From positions 124,001 to 188,000 of the forward strand of contig NC_008358.1 of the NCBI RefSeq assembly GCF_000013025.1: a stretch of 64,000 bases of DNA, read 5' to 3'. This DNA comes from Hyphomonas neptunium ATCC 15444 (lineage in GTDB: Bacteria > Pseudomonadota > Alphaproteobacteria > Caulobacterales > Hyphomonadaceae). Position numbers and translations under genes: made by a program. Under the pieces are notes generated by a model that saw only the letters and a list, made by a program, of their open reading frames with translations, was not told the DNA's origin and did not search any database. This document shows, piece by piece, positions 38,354 through 47,492 of the stretch (position 1 is its first letter; the number at the start of each line of letters is the position of its first letter).

Positions 38354-38627
38354 GGTAGAAATCCGCGGTTAATTTGAAGGATAGGGAACTGCTAATGCGT
38401 GGAAATAAAAGGTGAAATTGATCAGTTTGCCGCGCGGCTGCGGGACGCGCGGCACAAGCGCTCATTTAGGTACTCGTCCGTATTGAGATAAAATTTCCGG
38501 AGGCGGATATTGATGGTCTGTGCGACCCTAAGCCCGCCGGACTGCGTCACGCTGACCTTGGGAAAGGCTTGCCTTGGGGCAAGTGAGCGGGGAACATGTC
38601 TTCAGTCCCTTTCCGCTGGAGTGCTCA
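38354..38627. other. Divergent intergenic region, ompW / iron alcohol dehydrogenase
   Basis: This is a 274-base stretch without a supported gene. The ompW side (38370-38420) is AT-rich and promoter-like. A hairpin of TGCCGCGCG (38428-38436) and CGCGCGGCA (38446-38454), a perfect nine-base stem with nine-base loop, sits in the middle. No T-run follows on either strand. Confidence 0.5.
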
Positions 38628-39761
38628 ATGCCGGTCATGAATTTTCTTACTCAGTGCGTCTTCGATTCGGGTGCGCTGAAGCAGCTTGCCAAACTCGCAA
38701 AGGCGCGCGGCATAACGCGCCCGTTCATTGTGACCGATGCTGGCATCAAGGCTTCAGGTATCCTGGCGAAGGTGGAGGACGCACTCGGTGTAGCGCCGGC
38801 GGGCGTCTTCGCGGAGACGGTTCCCAATCCAACGGAAGCACAGACGAAGGTGGCGACCGCACTCTACAAGGAGTCCGGCGCAGACGGGATTATCGCGGTG
38901 GGCGGGGGCTCGTCCATGGATCATGCGAAGGCAATCGGTCTGATGGCCAGCCATGACGAGCCCCTGGAAACCTATGCTGCCATCATCGGTGGGTCCAAGC
39001 TGGTCGGCAAGATCCCGCCGCTGATTGCGATTCCCACAACCGCCGGTACGGGTTCGGAAGTCTCCATCGGTATGGTCATCATTATGGAAAATGGGCGCAA
39101 GGAAACCTTTGCGTCGCCCAACCTTATTCCGCTGGTTGCGCTTTGTGACCCTGATCTGACGATCGGTCTCCCAGCGGGCCTCACGGCGGCAACGGGTATG
39201 GATGCCCTGACCCACTGTATCGAGGCGATCCTCACGCCTGCCATCAATCCGCCTGCGGAGGGGATCGGTTACGATGGCGCTCGCCGGGCATTTGGCATGG
39301 ATATGTTGAAGCGGGCCGTGAGGGATGGATCAGACGAGGAGGCGCGTTGGCATATGATGATGGCCAGCTATGAGGGCGCGCTTGCCTTCGTGAAGGGCCT
39401 TGGCGGCGTTCATGCGCTCAGCCATGCGGCCGGGCGCTTGCATGACAAGAAGCTGCACCATGGGACGCTGAACGCAGTTTTCCTTCCGCACATCCTGCGC
39501 TTTCACAATGGTGCTGCCGACGAAAAGTATGCCCGGCTGCGCGAGGCGATGGGGCTCAAGGCAAACGCCGATCTCGCCGATGCCATTCAGGACCTCAACG
39601 ATGCGATCGGCATTCCCAAGACACTCAGCGCCATGGGCCTTTCTGCGTCGGACGGTCCAGGAATTGTTGAGTATGCCCTGGTGGATCTTGCCCATGCAGG
39701 AAATCCACGTCCGATGAGCGCGGATGATTATGCGGCGGTATATGAGACCGCGCTCGGCTGA
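38628..39761 (+). CDS. Iron-containing alcohol dehydrogenase
   Basis: This is a 377-residue group III dehydrogenase using NAD(P). The nucleotide-binding VGGGSSMDHAKAI and the TTAGTGSE loop are present. The metal ligands are the Asp of MDALTHCIEA's preceding helix and the His residues in THCIEA, GGVHALSHA and KLHHGTLNA. The substrate is unknown; lactaldehyde, butanol and 4-hydroxybutyrate enzymes share the fold. CTGGAG lies 7 bases before ATG 38628, which is preferred over an upstream in-frame TTG. The next gene starts 9 bases after the stop. Confidence 0.92.
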   Translation: MPVMNFLTQCVFDSGALKQLAKLAKARGITRPFIVTDAGIKASGILAKVEDALGVAPAGVFAETVPNPTEAQTKVATALYKESGADGIIAVGGGSSMDHAKAIGLMASHDEPLETYAAIIGGSKLVGKIPPLIAIPTTAGTGSEVSIGMVIIMENGRKETFASPNLIPLVALCDPDLTIGLPAGLTAATGMDALTHCIEAILTPAINPPAEGIGYDGARRAFGMDMLKRAVRDGSDEEARWHMMMASYEGALAFVKGLGGVHALSHAAGRLHDKKLHHGTLNAVFLPHILRFHNGAADEKYARLREAMGLKANADLADAIQDLNDAIGIPKTLSAMGLSASDGPGIVEYALVDLAHAGNPRPMSADDYAAVYETALG

Positions 39762-39770
39762 GGAAGAACC

Positions 39771-40445
39771 ATGAAGCGCCGCTTCGCTCCCATACTCAAG
39801 ATGGCCGCCAGCCATCATGGTGGGGAAGAGGCGGCGCTTGCAAAATCGGTGAACGCCCATTCGGTGAAGCGTCTCGAGAAAGTACCGGGAGACAGGCTGC
39901 TTTCTATCATGACCCGGTGTGTCTTCAATGCGGGCTTCAACTGGAAAGTCATCGAGGCTAAATGGGAAGGGTTCGAAACAGCCTTTGAGGGGTTTGACCC
40001 AGCCAAGCTTGCCTTTTTCGGCGACGAGATGATGGACCATCTTGTTACGGATGAACGCATTGTCCGCAATGGGCAGAAGATCAGAGCCACCCTTGAGAAC
40101 GCAAAGTTTGTTGCGGAGTTCGAGAACAATCAGGGTGGTTTTGGTCGTTTTCTTGCCGGCTGGCCCGGTGAGGATCAGGCCGGACTTCTAGACGTCCTCA
40201 ACAAGCGCGGCTCCCGGTTGGGCGGGGCAACGGGTCAATACTTCCTGCGCTTCGCAGGATGGGACGCCTGGATCGCATCGTCTCATGTGTGCGCGGCATT
40301 GGTGCGCGAAGGCGTGCTCGACAAACCCGTTGCCACAAGCAAACGTGATCTGGCGAGCCTTCAGTCGGCGATCAACGCTTACCATGACGACAGTGGGCTG
40401 CCTCGTGCCCAGATCAGCCGGTTGCTTGCGATGAGCGTTGGCTAA
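39771..40445 (+). CDS. DNA-3-methyladenine glycosylase I (Tag)-like protein
   Basis: The protein has 224 residues. The central block TRCVFNAGFNWKVIEAKWEGFETAFEGFDP, then MDHLVTDERIVRNGQKIRATLENAKF, matches the Tag fold, which excises 3-methyladenine. The N-terminal RCxW zinc segment of E. coli Tag is not seen, so activity may differ. It is tightly linked to the alcohol dehydrogenase upstream. Its stop is 6 bases from the convergent phytase stop. Confidence 0.8.
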   Translation: MKRRFAPILKMAASHHGGEEAALAKSVNAHSVKRLEKVPGDRLLSIMTRCVFNAGFNWKVIEAKWEGFETAFEGFDPAKLAFFGDEMMDHLVTDERIVRNGQKIRATLENAKFVAEFENNQGGFGRFLAGWPGEDQAGLLDVLNKRGSRLGGATGQYFLRFAGWDAWIASSHVCAALVREGVLDKPVATSKRDLASLQSAINAYHDDSGLPRAQISRLLAMSVG

Positions 40446-40451
40446 CGGACC

Positions 40452-41510
40452 TTATTCGGCATTCAGCTCAGTAAGGCCAAGTGCCGCTTCAACATCCGCC
40501 CAGTTCACAATCTTGAAGTTCTGGTCCTGACCCGACCGCGGATTACCATCATCCTGCACAACAAGGACGCCGCGTGGAAAGCCGGGAAGCGCGCCCGAGA
40601 AAACATCAATACCATCCGTGTGGCTAACTTCGTCGATCCCTACGGTTTCATTGGCAATAATGGAGAAGCTGCCGCGCGGGGCATGCGGCGCCTGACGCTC
40701 ATATACCACGAAGCGGTCGTCTTCCTGCGCGGACGCGACAACCCAGCCCGCACCATTGGCGCCTTTCCAGATGGAGACGCCTTCCACATCCGCAACAAGG
40801 CCATTGGGGCCATCAATGGTGTCGATCAGCGCGGGAGTGGGCGCGTCTTCTCTATAAGCAACCGTCCAAAGTCCACGGTTCTCTTCGCCTACGAACATCA
40901 GACCGTTTGCTTCATCAAACACGCACCCTTCAAGCTGGGTTTCAAGTTTGACAGTTTTCAGCAGGTCGCCGGCAACGCCCTCTGGGGCAGCGGACATCTC
41001 CCAGATCTGCAGAGTACCGTCCTTATAAGTCACACCCGCAAGATCGCGGCCATTCTCGCGGCCCTGGCAGATACCGTAAGGCTCTATCATGCCGGTCGGT
41101 ATGTCGCCTGTATGGCTGACGGCCGCGGTTTGGCGGTCGATCATAAACACAGAAATGGCGTTCACCTGATCATTGCTGGCAATCGCGACATCGTATGAAC
41201 GATCCGCTGACTGACGGACGTCTATATTGTTGACCAGACCGATCGGCAGGTTCTGCACTTCTGATCCATCCAGGGCATATACAACGAGGCCGACCTGTTT
41301 GTTCGTCCCGAGGATCAGGGACTTCTCGGGATCGGCCGGATGCAGCCAAACCGCTGGATCGTCAGCGGCGTCTCCCTGGGCACCGGCCGGGGTTGTTTCC
41401 ACACTCGCCATCACGAATTGCTGACCGTCAATGATCGGAGCCGGCGCAGTGGCGCAGGCCGCAGCACTTAGGGTGAGGAGGGTTGCGAGCGTGGGCCGGA
41501 AGAAGGACAT
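40452..41510 (-). CDS. Beta-propeller phytase (3-phytase), exported
   Basis: The protein has 352 residues, with an N-terminal signal, possibly a lipobox at SAAAC (Cys 19). The phytase blocks DDPAVWLHPADPEKSLILGT, NNIDVR, PYGICQGRENG, LEGCVFDEANGLMFVGEENRGLW and DVEGVSIW fit a six-bladed calcium-dependent phytase, which releases phosphate from inositol hexakisphosphate outside the cytoplasm. AGGAG lies 6 bases before ATG 41510; the in-frame TTG at 41528 is less likely. It is downstream of a CHAD protein on the same strand. Confidence 0.9.
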   Translation of the reverse strand: MSFFRPTLATLLTLSAAACATAPAPIIDGQQFVMASVETTPAGAQGDAADDPAVWLHPADPEKSLILGTNKQVGLVVYALDGSEVQNLPIGLVNNIDVRQSADRSYDVAIASNDQVNAISVFMIDRQTAAVSHTGDIPTGMIEPYGICQGRENGRDLAGVTYKDGTLQIWEMSAAPEGVAGDLLKTVKLETQLEGCVFDEANGLMFVGEENRGLWTVAYREDAPTPALIDTIDGPNGLVADVEGVSIWKGANGAGWVVASAQEDDRFVVYERQAPHAPRGSFSIIANETVGIDEVSHTDGIDVFSGALPGFPRGVLVVQDDGNPRSGQDQNFKIVNWADVEAALGLTELNAE

Positions 41511-41591
41511 GATGGCTCCTGTAAGCAAGGAAAGGACGATTCGGCGCCTTCTTTATCGCTACTGCGTGACAGTATCGCGACGGCTCGAATC

Positions 41592-42470
41592 TCAGGCATC
41601 ACTGAGTGACCAATATACGGCCCATCTGGCGATCAATGCCTTGGGTTTTTCGGCCGTCAGGAGGCCGGAAATGCGCTCAGCTTTCTTCAAGAGCCGTTTC
41701 TGGTCGCGAAGCGCGGCCCGCTTGACGTCTTTCAGAGCGTCCTTGTGCAGCGCGTCTGGCGGTAGCGCCTCCAGCGCCGCAATCAGCAGGCCACTGTCGC
41801 GCCAGTCGCCAAGGCATTCGGAAAGCCGGCTCGCCAGCTTGGCGTGTGCGTCCATGGCTTCCGGGCAGATCTGGCCGAGCAACAACGTTTGGTGCCAGTG
41901 AGACTTGGCGCTTTTCCGCCAATTGTGGGTCGCCTCTTCATCGCGTGTGCTGATTGCTGCAGCGAAGTCTTTGCGCAGCCTTTTATAGCTGCGCTGAACA
42001 CCGGGACGGACGGCGTCGAAACCCTCTGAGGCAATGTTCCAAAAGGCAGCGCGTTTGGCCGCTGCACGGATGTCCCGCCCGAAGACCTTCAGCAGTTTTA
42101 CCGACCCGGCTGCGCTGCCCGAAGCGGTTGGGTTGGCAACCAATGCAGCGTTCGTAGCCTCTCTTGTTTCCGCCGGGAGCTTCAGCCGCCCGAGGCTGTC
42201 GTGAATTGCGCCTGTGTCGCGGGCCGATGACAGGCTGCGGGCGCAATCCTTGAGGATTGTATTCTCTGCTTTGGCGGCGGGGAACACAGGCGCGACAAGC
42301 CGGATCACGGAGCGAATCCGCTTGGTGCTTTTGCGCACCTCATGAACCTGATTGGCGAGAGGGAGCTCTGAGTCGGCGAGAATGTCCGCTATGCGTGCAA
42401 ATTCTTCGCCTGCGATCCTTCGGGTGCCGGCTTCAACGGTCTCACGGCCCGGTTTCAATCTGTAAGCCAT
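41592..42470 (-). CDS. CHAD domain protein (polyphosphate-binding family)
   Basis: The protein has 292 residues and is almost wholly alpha-helical. Conserved basic and His residues are spaced as in CHAD domains: HEVRKSTKRIRSVIRLV near residue 40, and THNWRKSAKSHWHQTLLL in the second half. Family members bind polyphosphate or related polyanions. ATG 42470 is chosen; an in-frame ATG at 42497 would add nine residues. It is followed 81 bases later by the phytase gene on the same strand. Confidence 0.88.
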   Translation of the reverse strand: MAYRLKPGRETVEAGTRRIAGEEFARIADILADSELPLANQVHEVRKSTKRIRSVIRLVAPVFPAAKAENTILKDCARSLSSARDTGAIHDSLGRLKLPAETREATNAALVANPTASGSAAGSVKLLKVFGRDIRAAAKRAAFWNIASEGFDAVRPGVQRSYKRLRKDFAAAISTRDEEATHNWRKSAKSHWHQTLLLGQICPEAMDAHAKLASRLSECLGDWRDSGLLIAALEALPPDALHKDALKDVKRAALRDQKRLLKKAERISGLLTAEKPKALIARWAVYWSLSDA

Positions 42471-42625
42471 CTTTGTTCGCCTGCTCTCCGTATACATCCG
42501 GTATCGGCCAAGCTGTCACATCCGGTGGCCTGCCGCCAACGTGATCGCGTTAGGGGCGAGTGGAGAGCTACAGGAAATTGTCAAAAATCTACATGTCATT
42601 CCTGCGAATCCCGCGATAAGGGAGC

Positions 42626-43048
42626 ATGCTCCAGAACATCCAGATCCTATCCAATGGTATAGCCCTCATAACCTGCGCCATGGCGATCGGCGCGTCCTGG
42701 GTGGCTTCAATTGCATCACCCAATTGCAGCTTTGACAAACTGACCGGAGCGCGGGCGGATTCTCATGTCAGGGAACTGCTCTATCGCACCGCAACGCCAA
42801 TCGCCGGATTGATGCTGACTTCGGGCGCGCTTTTTCTGGTGGCAACCAGTTGGGTGGCGGGCACTCTTGCGCTTATTTCGTCATTTGGGTTCTTCTCGAC
42901 CCGCCTGATGCTCGCGCCCAAAGAAGGGAAAAACCCGCAAGGTGTGCGCACGCGCCGGAAAGAGCAGCGGGGCAGCTCGGTGATGTTATCTCTGATGTTC
43001 ACGGTGGCGGCCGTTGCCGCCGCAGTGCTGGGGTTGTTCGGCCTTTAG
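42626..43048 (+). CDS. Small membrane protein of unknown function
   Basis: The protein has 140 residues with four hydrophobic stretches (about 9-30, 52-70, 75-92 and 117-138) and a basic loop (KEGKNPQGVRTRRKEQRG) before the last. I do not recognise a family. Its 3' end overlaps the stop of the convergent gene at 43045 by four bases. Confidence 0.62.
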   Translation: MLQNIQILSNGIALITCAMAIGASWVASIASPNCSFDKLTGARADSHVRELLYRTATPIAGLMLTSGALFLVATSWVAGTLALISSFGFFSTRLMLAPKEGKNPQGVRTRRKEQRGSSVMLSLMFTVAAVAAAVLGLFGL

Positions 43049-43428
43049 GCCATAACCAGCCACAAGCAGCCCATCTCGTGCAGCTTCCGGAAGCTTTCGG
43101 AGGAGCGTTGCGCCGCTGATTTCGCAATCCGTCCCGCGGTCTTCCGGTTTACCGAAAGCATCATCACGCAGATTATCAGGCCTGCGCCTGCCATCCACCA
43201 CCCAACGACCAGGGCAGCGATCACGCCAGCAAGGCAAACCAGATATGCCAGGGCGTCGAGAACGCGAAGACGGATGTGGAGCCATCGGCCAAATGGCTTA
43301 AGCAGTTCCGGGTTGCGGTGCAGCGTTTCGGCGTCAATGGCGAAGCGCGTGCCGGGCGTGTTCTCGAAAATCAGAGCCCGAGTCATGCGTCCTGCATCGT
43401 GCGGATTGGGCTGGCAGGTCAGAAACAT
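43045..43428 (-). CDS. Small membrane protein of unknown function
   Basis: The protein has 127 residues from ATG 43428, which has GGAG eight bases upstream; in-frame ATGs at 43434 and 43386 are alternatives. One long hydrophobic stretch (about 64-94, enough for two TM helices) is flanked by basic residues; the tail RSSESFRKLHEMGCLWLVMA is helical. The family is unknown. It is convergent with the previous gene. Confidence 0.6.
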   Translation of the reverse strand: MFLTCQPNPHDAGRMTRALIFENTPGTRFAIDAETLHRNPELLKPFGRWLHIRLRVLDALAYLVCLAGVIAALVVGWWMAGAGLIICVMMLSVNRKTAGRIAKSAAQRSSESFRKLHEMGCLWLVMA

Positions 43429-43641
43429 CAGCATTGCTCCGGGCGGGTTTCTCCCCATGGGAGAATTGCTAACCGGAGGATATTAACTCTGTGCGGGTGA
43501 GGGCGCTGAAGTTTCAGGGGTTCTCAAGACTTTCGGTTAACCCTCAAGCTTCCCTGTGGCGTGCGCCCCGCTGGCGAAAACATTTGCCGGACCGATTATA
43601 GAGGGGTACGCTGCACTGCAACATAAAGGGTCTGAAAGACG

Positions 43642-44940
43642 ATGCTCTATTCCCTTGTCGAACTGAACCGGGTTGCGATGGCGCCAATGCGGCTTGCCGC
43701 GCGCGCCGGGCTCGCCGCCCTGAATTCGCCGTTTAACCCGATGGGGCAGACCAGCTACGGCAAGTCGCTCGCGGCGATGGCGGACGTGTTCGAGAGCGCG
43801 ACCCGCTATTACGGCAAACCCGAATGGCGGATCGGTTCGGTCCGTATAAACAGCATTGATGTGCCGGTAGAACCGCAGATCTCCTGGCGGTCACCCTGGT
43901 GTAGTCTGGTTCATTTCAAAAAAGACGCGGGTCGCCTTGCCGAAGCGCGCCGCAAGGGCGCAGCGCCGCTCCCGCGCATGCTGATTGTGGCGCCATTGTC
44001 GGGCCATTATGCAACGCTTCTGCGCGGAACCGTCGAGGGATTTCTCGAAACACACGATGTCTACATCACTGACTGGACGGACGCGCGTATGGCGCCGGTC
44101 TGGCTCGGCCGGTTCGATCTTGACGATTACATTGATCATATTCGCAAGGTGCTCACACATCTGGGCGGCGGTGTGCATGTGCTGGCCGTTTGCCAGCCCG
44201 GTCCGCCTGTGTTGGCGGCGATCGCGATGATGGCAGAAGATGATGATCCGGCGCGTCCGGCGACCATGACATTCATGGGCTCTCCGATTGATGCGCGCCG
44301 CTCGCCGACCATTCCAAACAAGCTGGCGGAAGAGCGCCCGTTTGAATGGTTCGAACAGAACATGATTTACACGGTGCCTGCGCCCTATCCGGGCATGCTG
44401 CGCCGCGTATACCCCGGATTTGTGCAGCTTTCCTCGTTCATGAACATGAACTGGGACCGGCATGTCGATGCCCACTGGAAGTTCTTCAACCACCTGGTTG
44501 GCGGCGACGGTGACAATGCCGGAAGACACCGCGAGTTCTATGATGAATATCTTTCCGTCCTTGATCTGACGGAGGAGTTTTATCTTCAGACCATTCAGCG
44601 GGTCTTCCAGGAGCACCATATCCCGCGGGGCATCTACAGCTACAGGGGCGCGCGGCTGGTGAAGCCGGAGGCAATTCGCGATGTAGCCCTGATGACCGTT
44701 GAGGGGGAAAAAGACGACATCTCCGGTATCGGCCAGACGCAAGCCGCGCACGATCTCTGTACGAATATTCCAGAAGATATGCGAACGGATTATATTCAGC
44801 CGGGCGTCGGCCACTACGGCGTCTTCAACGGCTCACGGTTCGAGACGGAAATTGCGCCGCGTGTGGCACAGTTCACCCGGCGCTTTACCGATCGTGAGAA
44901 GGAAGAAGCGGCTCACAGCGTGGCCGCGGCCCGCCGCTAA
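43642..44940 (+). CDS. phaZ: Intracellular polyhydroxyalkanoate depolymerase PhaZ
   Basis: The protein has 432 residues. It is an alpha/beta hydrolase of the intracellular PHB depolymerase family with a Cys nucleophile: AVCQPGPP (C184). The Asp in VEGEKDDISG and the His in GVGHYGVFNG complete the triad. YITDWTDARMAP and the conserved N-terminal MLYSLVELNR are family-typical. It mobilises carbon stored as PHB granules. The synthase genes are not in the window. Its stop is 6 bases from the convergent PLP-enzyme stop. Confidence 0.95.
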   Translation: MLYSLVELNRVAMAPMRLAARAGLAALNSPFNPMGQTSYGKSLAAMADVFESATRYYGKPEWRIGSVRINSIDVPVEPQISWRSPWCSLVHFKKDAGRLAEARRKGAAPLPRMLIVAPLSGHYATLLRGTVEGFLETHDVYITDWTDARMAPVWLGRFDLDDYIDHIRKVLTHLGGGVHVLAVCQPGPPVLAAIAMMAEDDDPARPATMTFMGSPIDARRSPTIPNKLAEERPFEWFEQNMIYTVPAPYPGMLRRVYPGFVQLSSFMNMNWDRHVDAHWKFFNHLVGGDGDNAGRHREFYDEYLSVLDLTEEFYLQTIQRVFQEHHIPRGIYSYRGARLVKPEAIRDVALMTVEGEKDDISGIGQTQAAHDLCTNIPEDMRTDYIQPGVGHYGVFNGSRFETEIAPRVAQFTRRFTDREKEEAAHSVAAARR

Positions 44941-44946
44941 GCTGGT

Positions 44947-46020
44947 CTAGCCGCAGATCGTCGCCTCGAAGTCCAGCAACTCAATCTCTGGCGTGAGGTG
45001 GCCCTCCTTATGCGGCTCTTCGCATGCCAGTGCGCCGGAGAGATACTTCTTGTTATCGTCGCAGAAGACCGTCGCTACGCAAGCTGTGTCTCCCAGCCTC
45101 TCTGCGGCAATCAGCGCGCCGATCAGGTTGGCGCCTGAAGAAATGCCAACTCCCAGGCCGAGCTCACGAGCGAGCCTTTGCGCCATCCGGATGGCGTCCC
45201 CGTCTGAAACGGCAATAACCTCGTCGACTTGTTCCAGCTTTACGAGGGCCGGGATAAAGTCATCGGATATCCCCTGGATGCGATGTTGGCCCACCTTGTA
45301 GCCGGTCGACAAAGTGGGAGATTCCTGGGGCTCGAGGGGGTGAACCTTTACGTCCGGAAATGCCGATTTGAACGCACGTCCGACACCCATGACGGTGCCA
45401 CCTGTTCCAACACCGGCTACAAAGGCATCCGGTCGGGCATCAAGCGTGGCCAGCTGATTGATCAGTTCACGTGCAGTGGTCTGGGCGTGCGCGGCGGAAT
45501 TGTCGCCATTGGAAAACTGGCAGGGCAGAAATACATCCTTCCTGCTGGCAGCAAGGGTTTCGGTCGCGGCGATGGCGCCCAGAAATCCGCCCGCCTCTCT
45601 CGATAGAAGGTTCAGGTTCGCCCCAAGGCTGCGCAGAAGGTTCTTGCGTTCACCGCTCATCCAGTCTGGCATGAAAATCTCAACCGGATGGCCAAGCGCG
45701 CGGCCCAGCGCAGTGAGGGCAATACCGGCATTACCGCTGGTGGCTTCGGCAATCGTGTCTCCGGGCTGAAGGGCGCCCGAACGATAGGCGCACGCAAGGA
45801 TCGAAAGCGCCATGCGATCCTTGATCGAGCCCGTCAGATTATAATGCTCCGCCTTTGCGTGGATAACACGCTCCCGGCCCCTGAAGCGTAACCGAATGGA
45901 CAGCATCGGCGTGCGTCCGATGAGGGCAGAGAGCGCCTTCAGCCGCGCCTCCTGGCACTGGCGCGCCGAAGGGAGGGACGAAACGGCGGGCGGCGTTATA
46001 GCGGAAGCGGGCTGAGGCAT
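44947..46020 (-). CDS. PLP-dependent cysteine synthase/cystathionine beta-synthase-like enzyme
   Basis: This is a 357-residue fold-type II PLP enzyme. The PLP Lys is K67 in NLTGSIKDR, and TSGNAGIAL binds the substrate carboxylate. [10 protein letters not shown] is the phosphate cup. The SSGAN segment near the C-terminus is also conserved. Activity could be O-acetylserine sulfhydrylase or a cysteine/serine-degrading relative; sequence alone does not decide. It is divergent from an Lrp/AsnC regulator with an inverted repeat between them, the usual layout for an amino-acid-responsive target gene. Confidence 0.88.
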   Translation of the reverse strand: MPQPASAITPPAVSSLPSARQCQEARLKALSALIGRTPMLSIRLRFRGRERVIHAKAEHYNLTGSIKDRMALSILACAYRSGALQPGDTIAEATSGNAGIALTALGRALGHPVEIFMPDWMSGERKNLLRSLGANLNLLSREAGGFLGAIAATETLAASRKDVFLPCQFSNGDNSAAHAQTTARELINQLATLDARPDAFVAGVGTGGTVMGVGRAFKSAFPDVKVHPLEPQESPTLSTGYKVGQHRIQGISDDFIPALVKLEQVDEVIAVSDGDAIRMAQRLARELGLGVGISSGANLIGALIAAERLGDTACVATVFCDDNKKYLSGALACEEPHKEGHLTPEIELLDFEATICG

Positions 46021-46059
46021 ACGAGTAATGTCTCACGCCATTTACGCAGTTTCATCTTA

Positions 46060-46099
46060 GAAAATTATCAAAAAGTACTATTGGAAGAGTATAATTTTC
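46060..46099. promoter_or_regulatory. Inverted repeat between the PLP enzyme and Lrp/AsnC genes (candidate operator)
   Basis: GAAAATTAT (46060-46068) and ATAATTTTC (46091-46099) are perfect nine-base arms 22 bases apart (31 bases start to start, about three helical turns). The region is very AT-rich in a GC-rich genome, 40 bases before the PLP gene and 18 before the regulator gene. This suits an Lrp-type octamer binding same-face sites. Confidence 0.6.
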
Positions 46100-46116
46100 G
46101 GAATAAATATCTATTT

Positions 46117-46575
46117 ATGGAAAACATTGATGATACGGATCGATTGATCCTTCGCGCACTGCAAGCGGACGGAAGCGCATCGCTCGAATCCATTTCGGCG
46201 GGCGCCAGCATTTCAGTGAACACCTGCTGGCGCCGGGTGAAGCGGCTGGAAGAGGCCGGGATTGTCTCTAAGCGAGTAGCTTTGATTGATCCGGAAAAGG
46301 TTGGCTTGGCCCAAACCGTCTTCGTTGCCATACGCACCCGAGATCATTCTGCCGCCTGGCTACAGCGCTTTTCGGCTGCAGTTAGCGCGGTCCCGGAAGT
46401 CATAGAGTTCTATCGGATGGCGGGCGACGTGGATTACCTGCTGAAAATTCAGGTGGGTAGCGTCGCTGACTATGACCGTGTTTACAAAGCGCTGATCGCG
46501 CGGGTCGACCTTGCCGATGTCAGCGCCACTTTTGCAATGGAGTGCCTGAAAAACACGACCGAACTACCGCTTTAG
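46117..46575 (+). CDS. Lrp/AsnC family transcriptional regulator
   Basis: The protein has 152 residues. An N-terminal winged HTH (DDTDRLILRALQADGSASLE, then SVNTCWRRVKRLEEAGIV) and a C-terminal RAM ligand domain (MAGDVDYLLKIQVGSVADYDRV) are as in Lrp. The ligand is presumably an amino acid, most likely linked to the divergent PLP enzyme. ATG 46117 (MENIDDTDR) is the conserved start; the frame is open back to a TTG at 46081. It overlaps the convergent gene end by four bases. Confidence 0.94.
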   Translation: MENIDDTDRLILRALQADGSASLESISAGASISVNTCWRRVKRLEEAGIVSKRVALIDPEKVGLAQTVFVAIRTRDHSAAWLQRFSAAVSAVPEVIEFYRMAGDVDYLLKIQVGSVADYDRVYKALIARVDLADVSATFAMECLKNTTELPL

Positions 46576-47423
46576 AAAGCAGGCGCGGGAGCGGGGAGCA
46601 TAAGTTCCGGCATCAGGCAGCTGGCGAGGGGTTGGCCAGGGGTTGTTTTGGTCAGGCCTTCGGGCTCGCGCAGATAGCTACGCATCGCTTCACTCGCAAC
46701 ACGGTCAAAACTCTCGACTGCGGCGGGTTGAGCCGTTTCCTTGAGTATGCGGGCATCCTGGCAGGTTCTCTGCTCGAGAATCGTCAATGCGGCAGGCTCT
46801 CGCCCGGTTCGTAAGGCGCGCAGCGAGGCGCGCATGGGATCTGCGCGCAGAACCGCCGCAGCTGGCAGGCCGGGACCATCAGGCACCGCCAGCCAGAGAG
46901 CACGCACCCCTGCCTCGGGATCCTGTTGTGAGAAACTAACGGCCAGAATGACGCCGCCTCGGGATTTCCGGATGTCGAACTCCGACATGCCCTCCGCTGT
47001 CAGGGTCTCTAGCCATTCACTGATACCCAGATTGCGGACCTCCAGCGCCTCTCGCTGGTTGCCTGCCGCCAACAAGGCAACCGATTGATCAAGGCGCTGC
47101 GCCGGAGACAGCCGCGCACCCCGCGCAATGGCGCTGGCATAATGGGAAACAGCATCCGAAGCCTCTCCCGCGTCCAGCGCGCCGCGCGCGGCAATCAGGT
47201 GTGCTTCGCGCGCTTCGAACCTATCGGGACAATCGGAAATGAAGGTTTCAGCTGTGTTTTGCAGATACGCCGGTGTCGCTTCTTCGGTTGGCTGCAATAT
47301 GGCTGTCTGGAAGCGCGAAACGTCGCTCAAGCCGCAACCTTCCTGCGCCATGGCGCCTAGGGGTGTAGCCAGGATAACCAGACATATCCCGGCCGATCTT
47401 ATCCAACTTCCGAAGTTTACCAT
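46572..47423 (-). CDS. Exported protein of unknown function
   Basis: The protein has 283 residues, with a signal peptide ending LGAMAQEG. The mature part is helical and looks TPR-like (Ala-rich pairs such as AREAHLIAARGALDAGEASDAVSHYASAIARG). Cys pairs (EGCGL, SDCPD; RTCQDA, ASCLMP) suggest disulfides in the periplasm. The family is unknown. GGGAG lies before the ATG, and a strong small hairpin lies in the leader (47438-47458). Confidence 0.7.
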   Translation of the reverse strand: MVNFGSWIRSAGICLVILATPLGAMAQEGCGLSDVSRFQTAILQPTEEATPAYLQNTAETFISDCPDRFEAREAHLIAARGALDAGEASDAVSHYASAIARGARLSPAQRLDQSVALLAAGNQREALEVRNLGISEWLETLTAEGMSEFDIRKSRGGVILAVSFSQQDPEAGVRALWLAVPDGPGLPAAAVLRADPMRASLRALRTGREPAALTILEQRTCQDARILKETAQPAAVESFDRVASEAMRSYLREPEGLTKTTPGQPLASCLMPELMLPAPAPAF

Positions 47424-47437
47424 ACCCAGCTCCCGCG

Positions 47438-47458
47438 TCCTGAAACGCTGTTTCAGGA
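47438..47458. repeat. Perfect inverted repeat in the leader of the exported protein gene
   Basis: TCCTGAAAC (47438-47446), GCT, then GTTTCAGGA (47450-47458): nine-base arms and a three-base loop, 15 bases upstream of the ATG at 47423. No T-run flanks it on either strand. It could be an operator or a leader hairpin. Confidence 0.55.
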
Positions 47459-47492
47459 GTAACGGTGCAAGGCGCGTGCCGGTTCCATAAAC

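Noticed and set aside
38428-38454. GC-rich hairpin as an ompW or dehydrogenase terminator
   Set aside because: It lies upstream of both divergent genes and lacks a T-run on either strand. It is kept only as a note in the intergenic entry.
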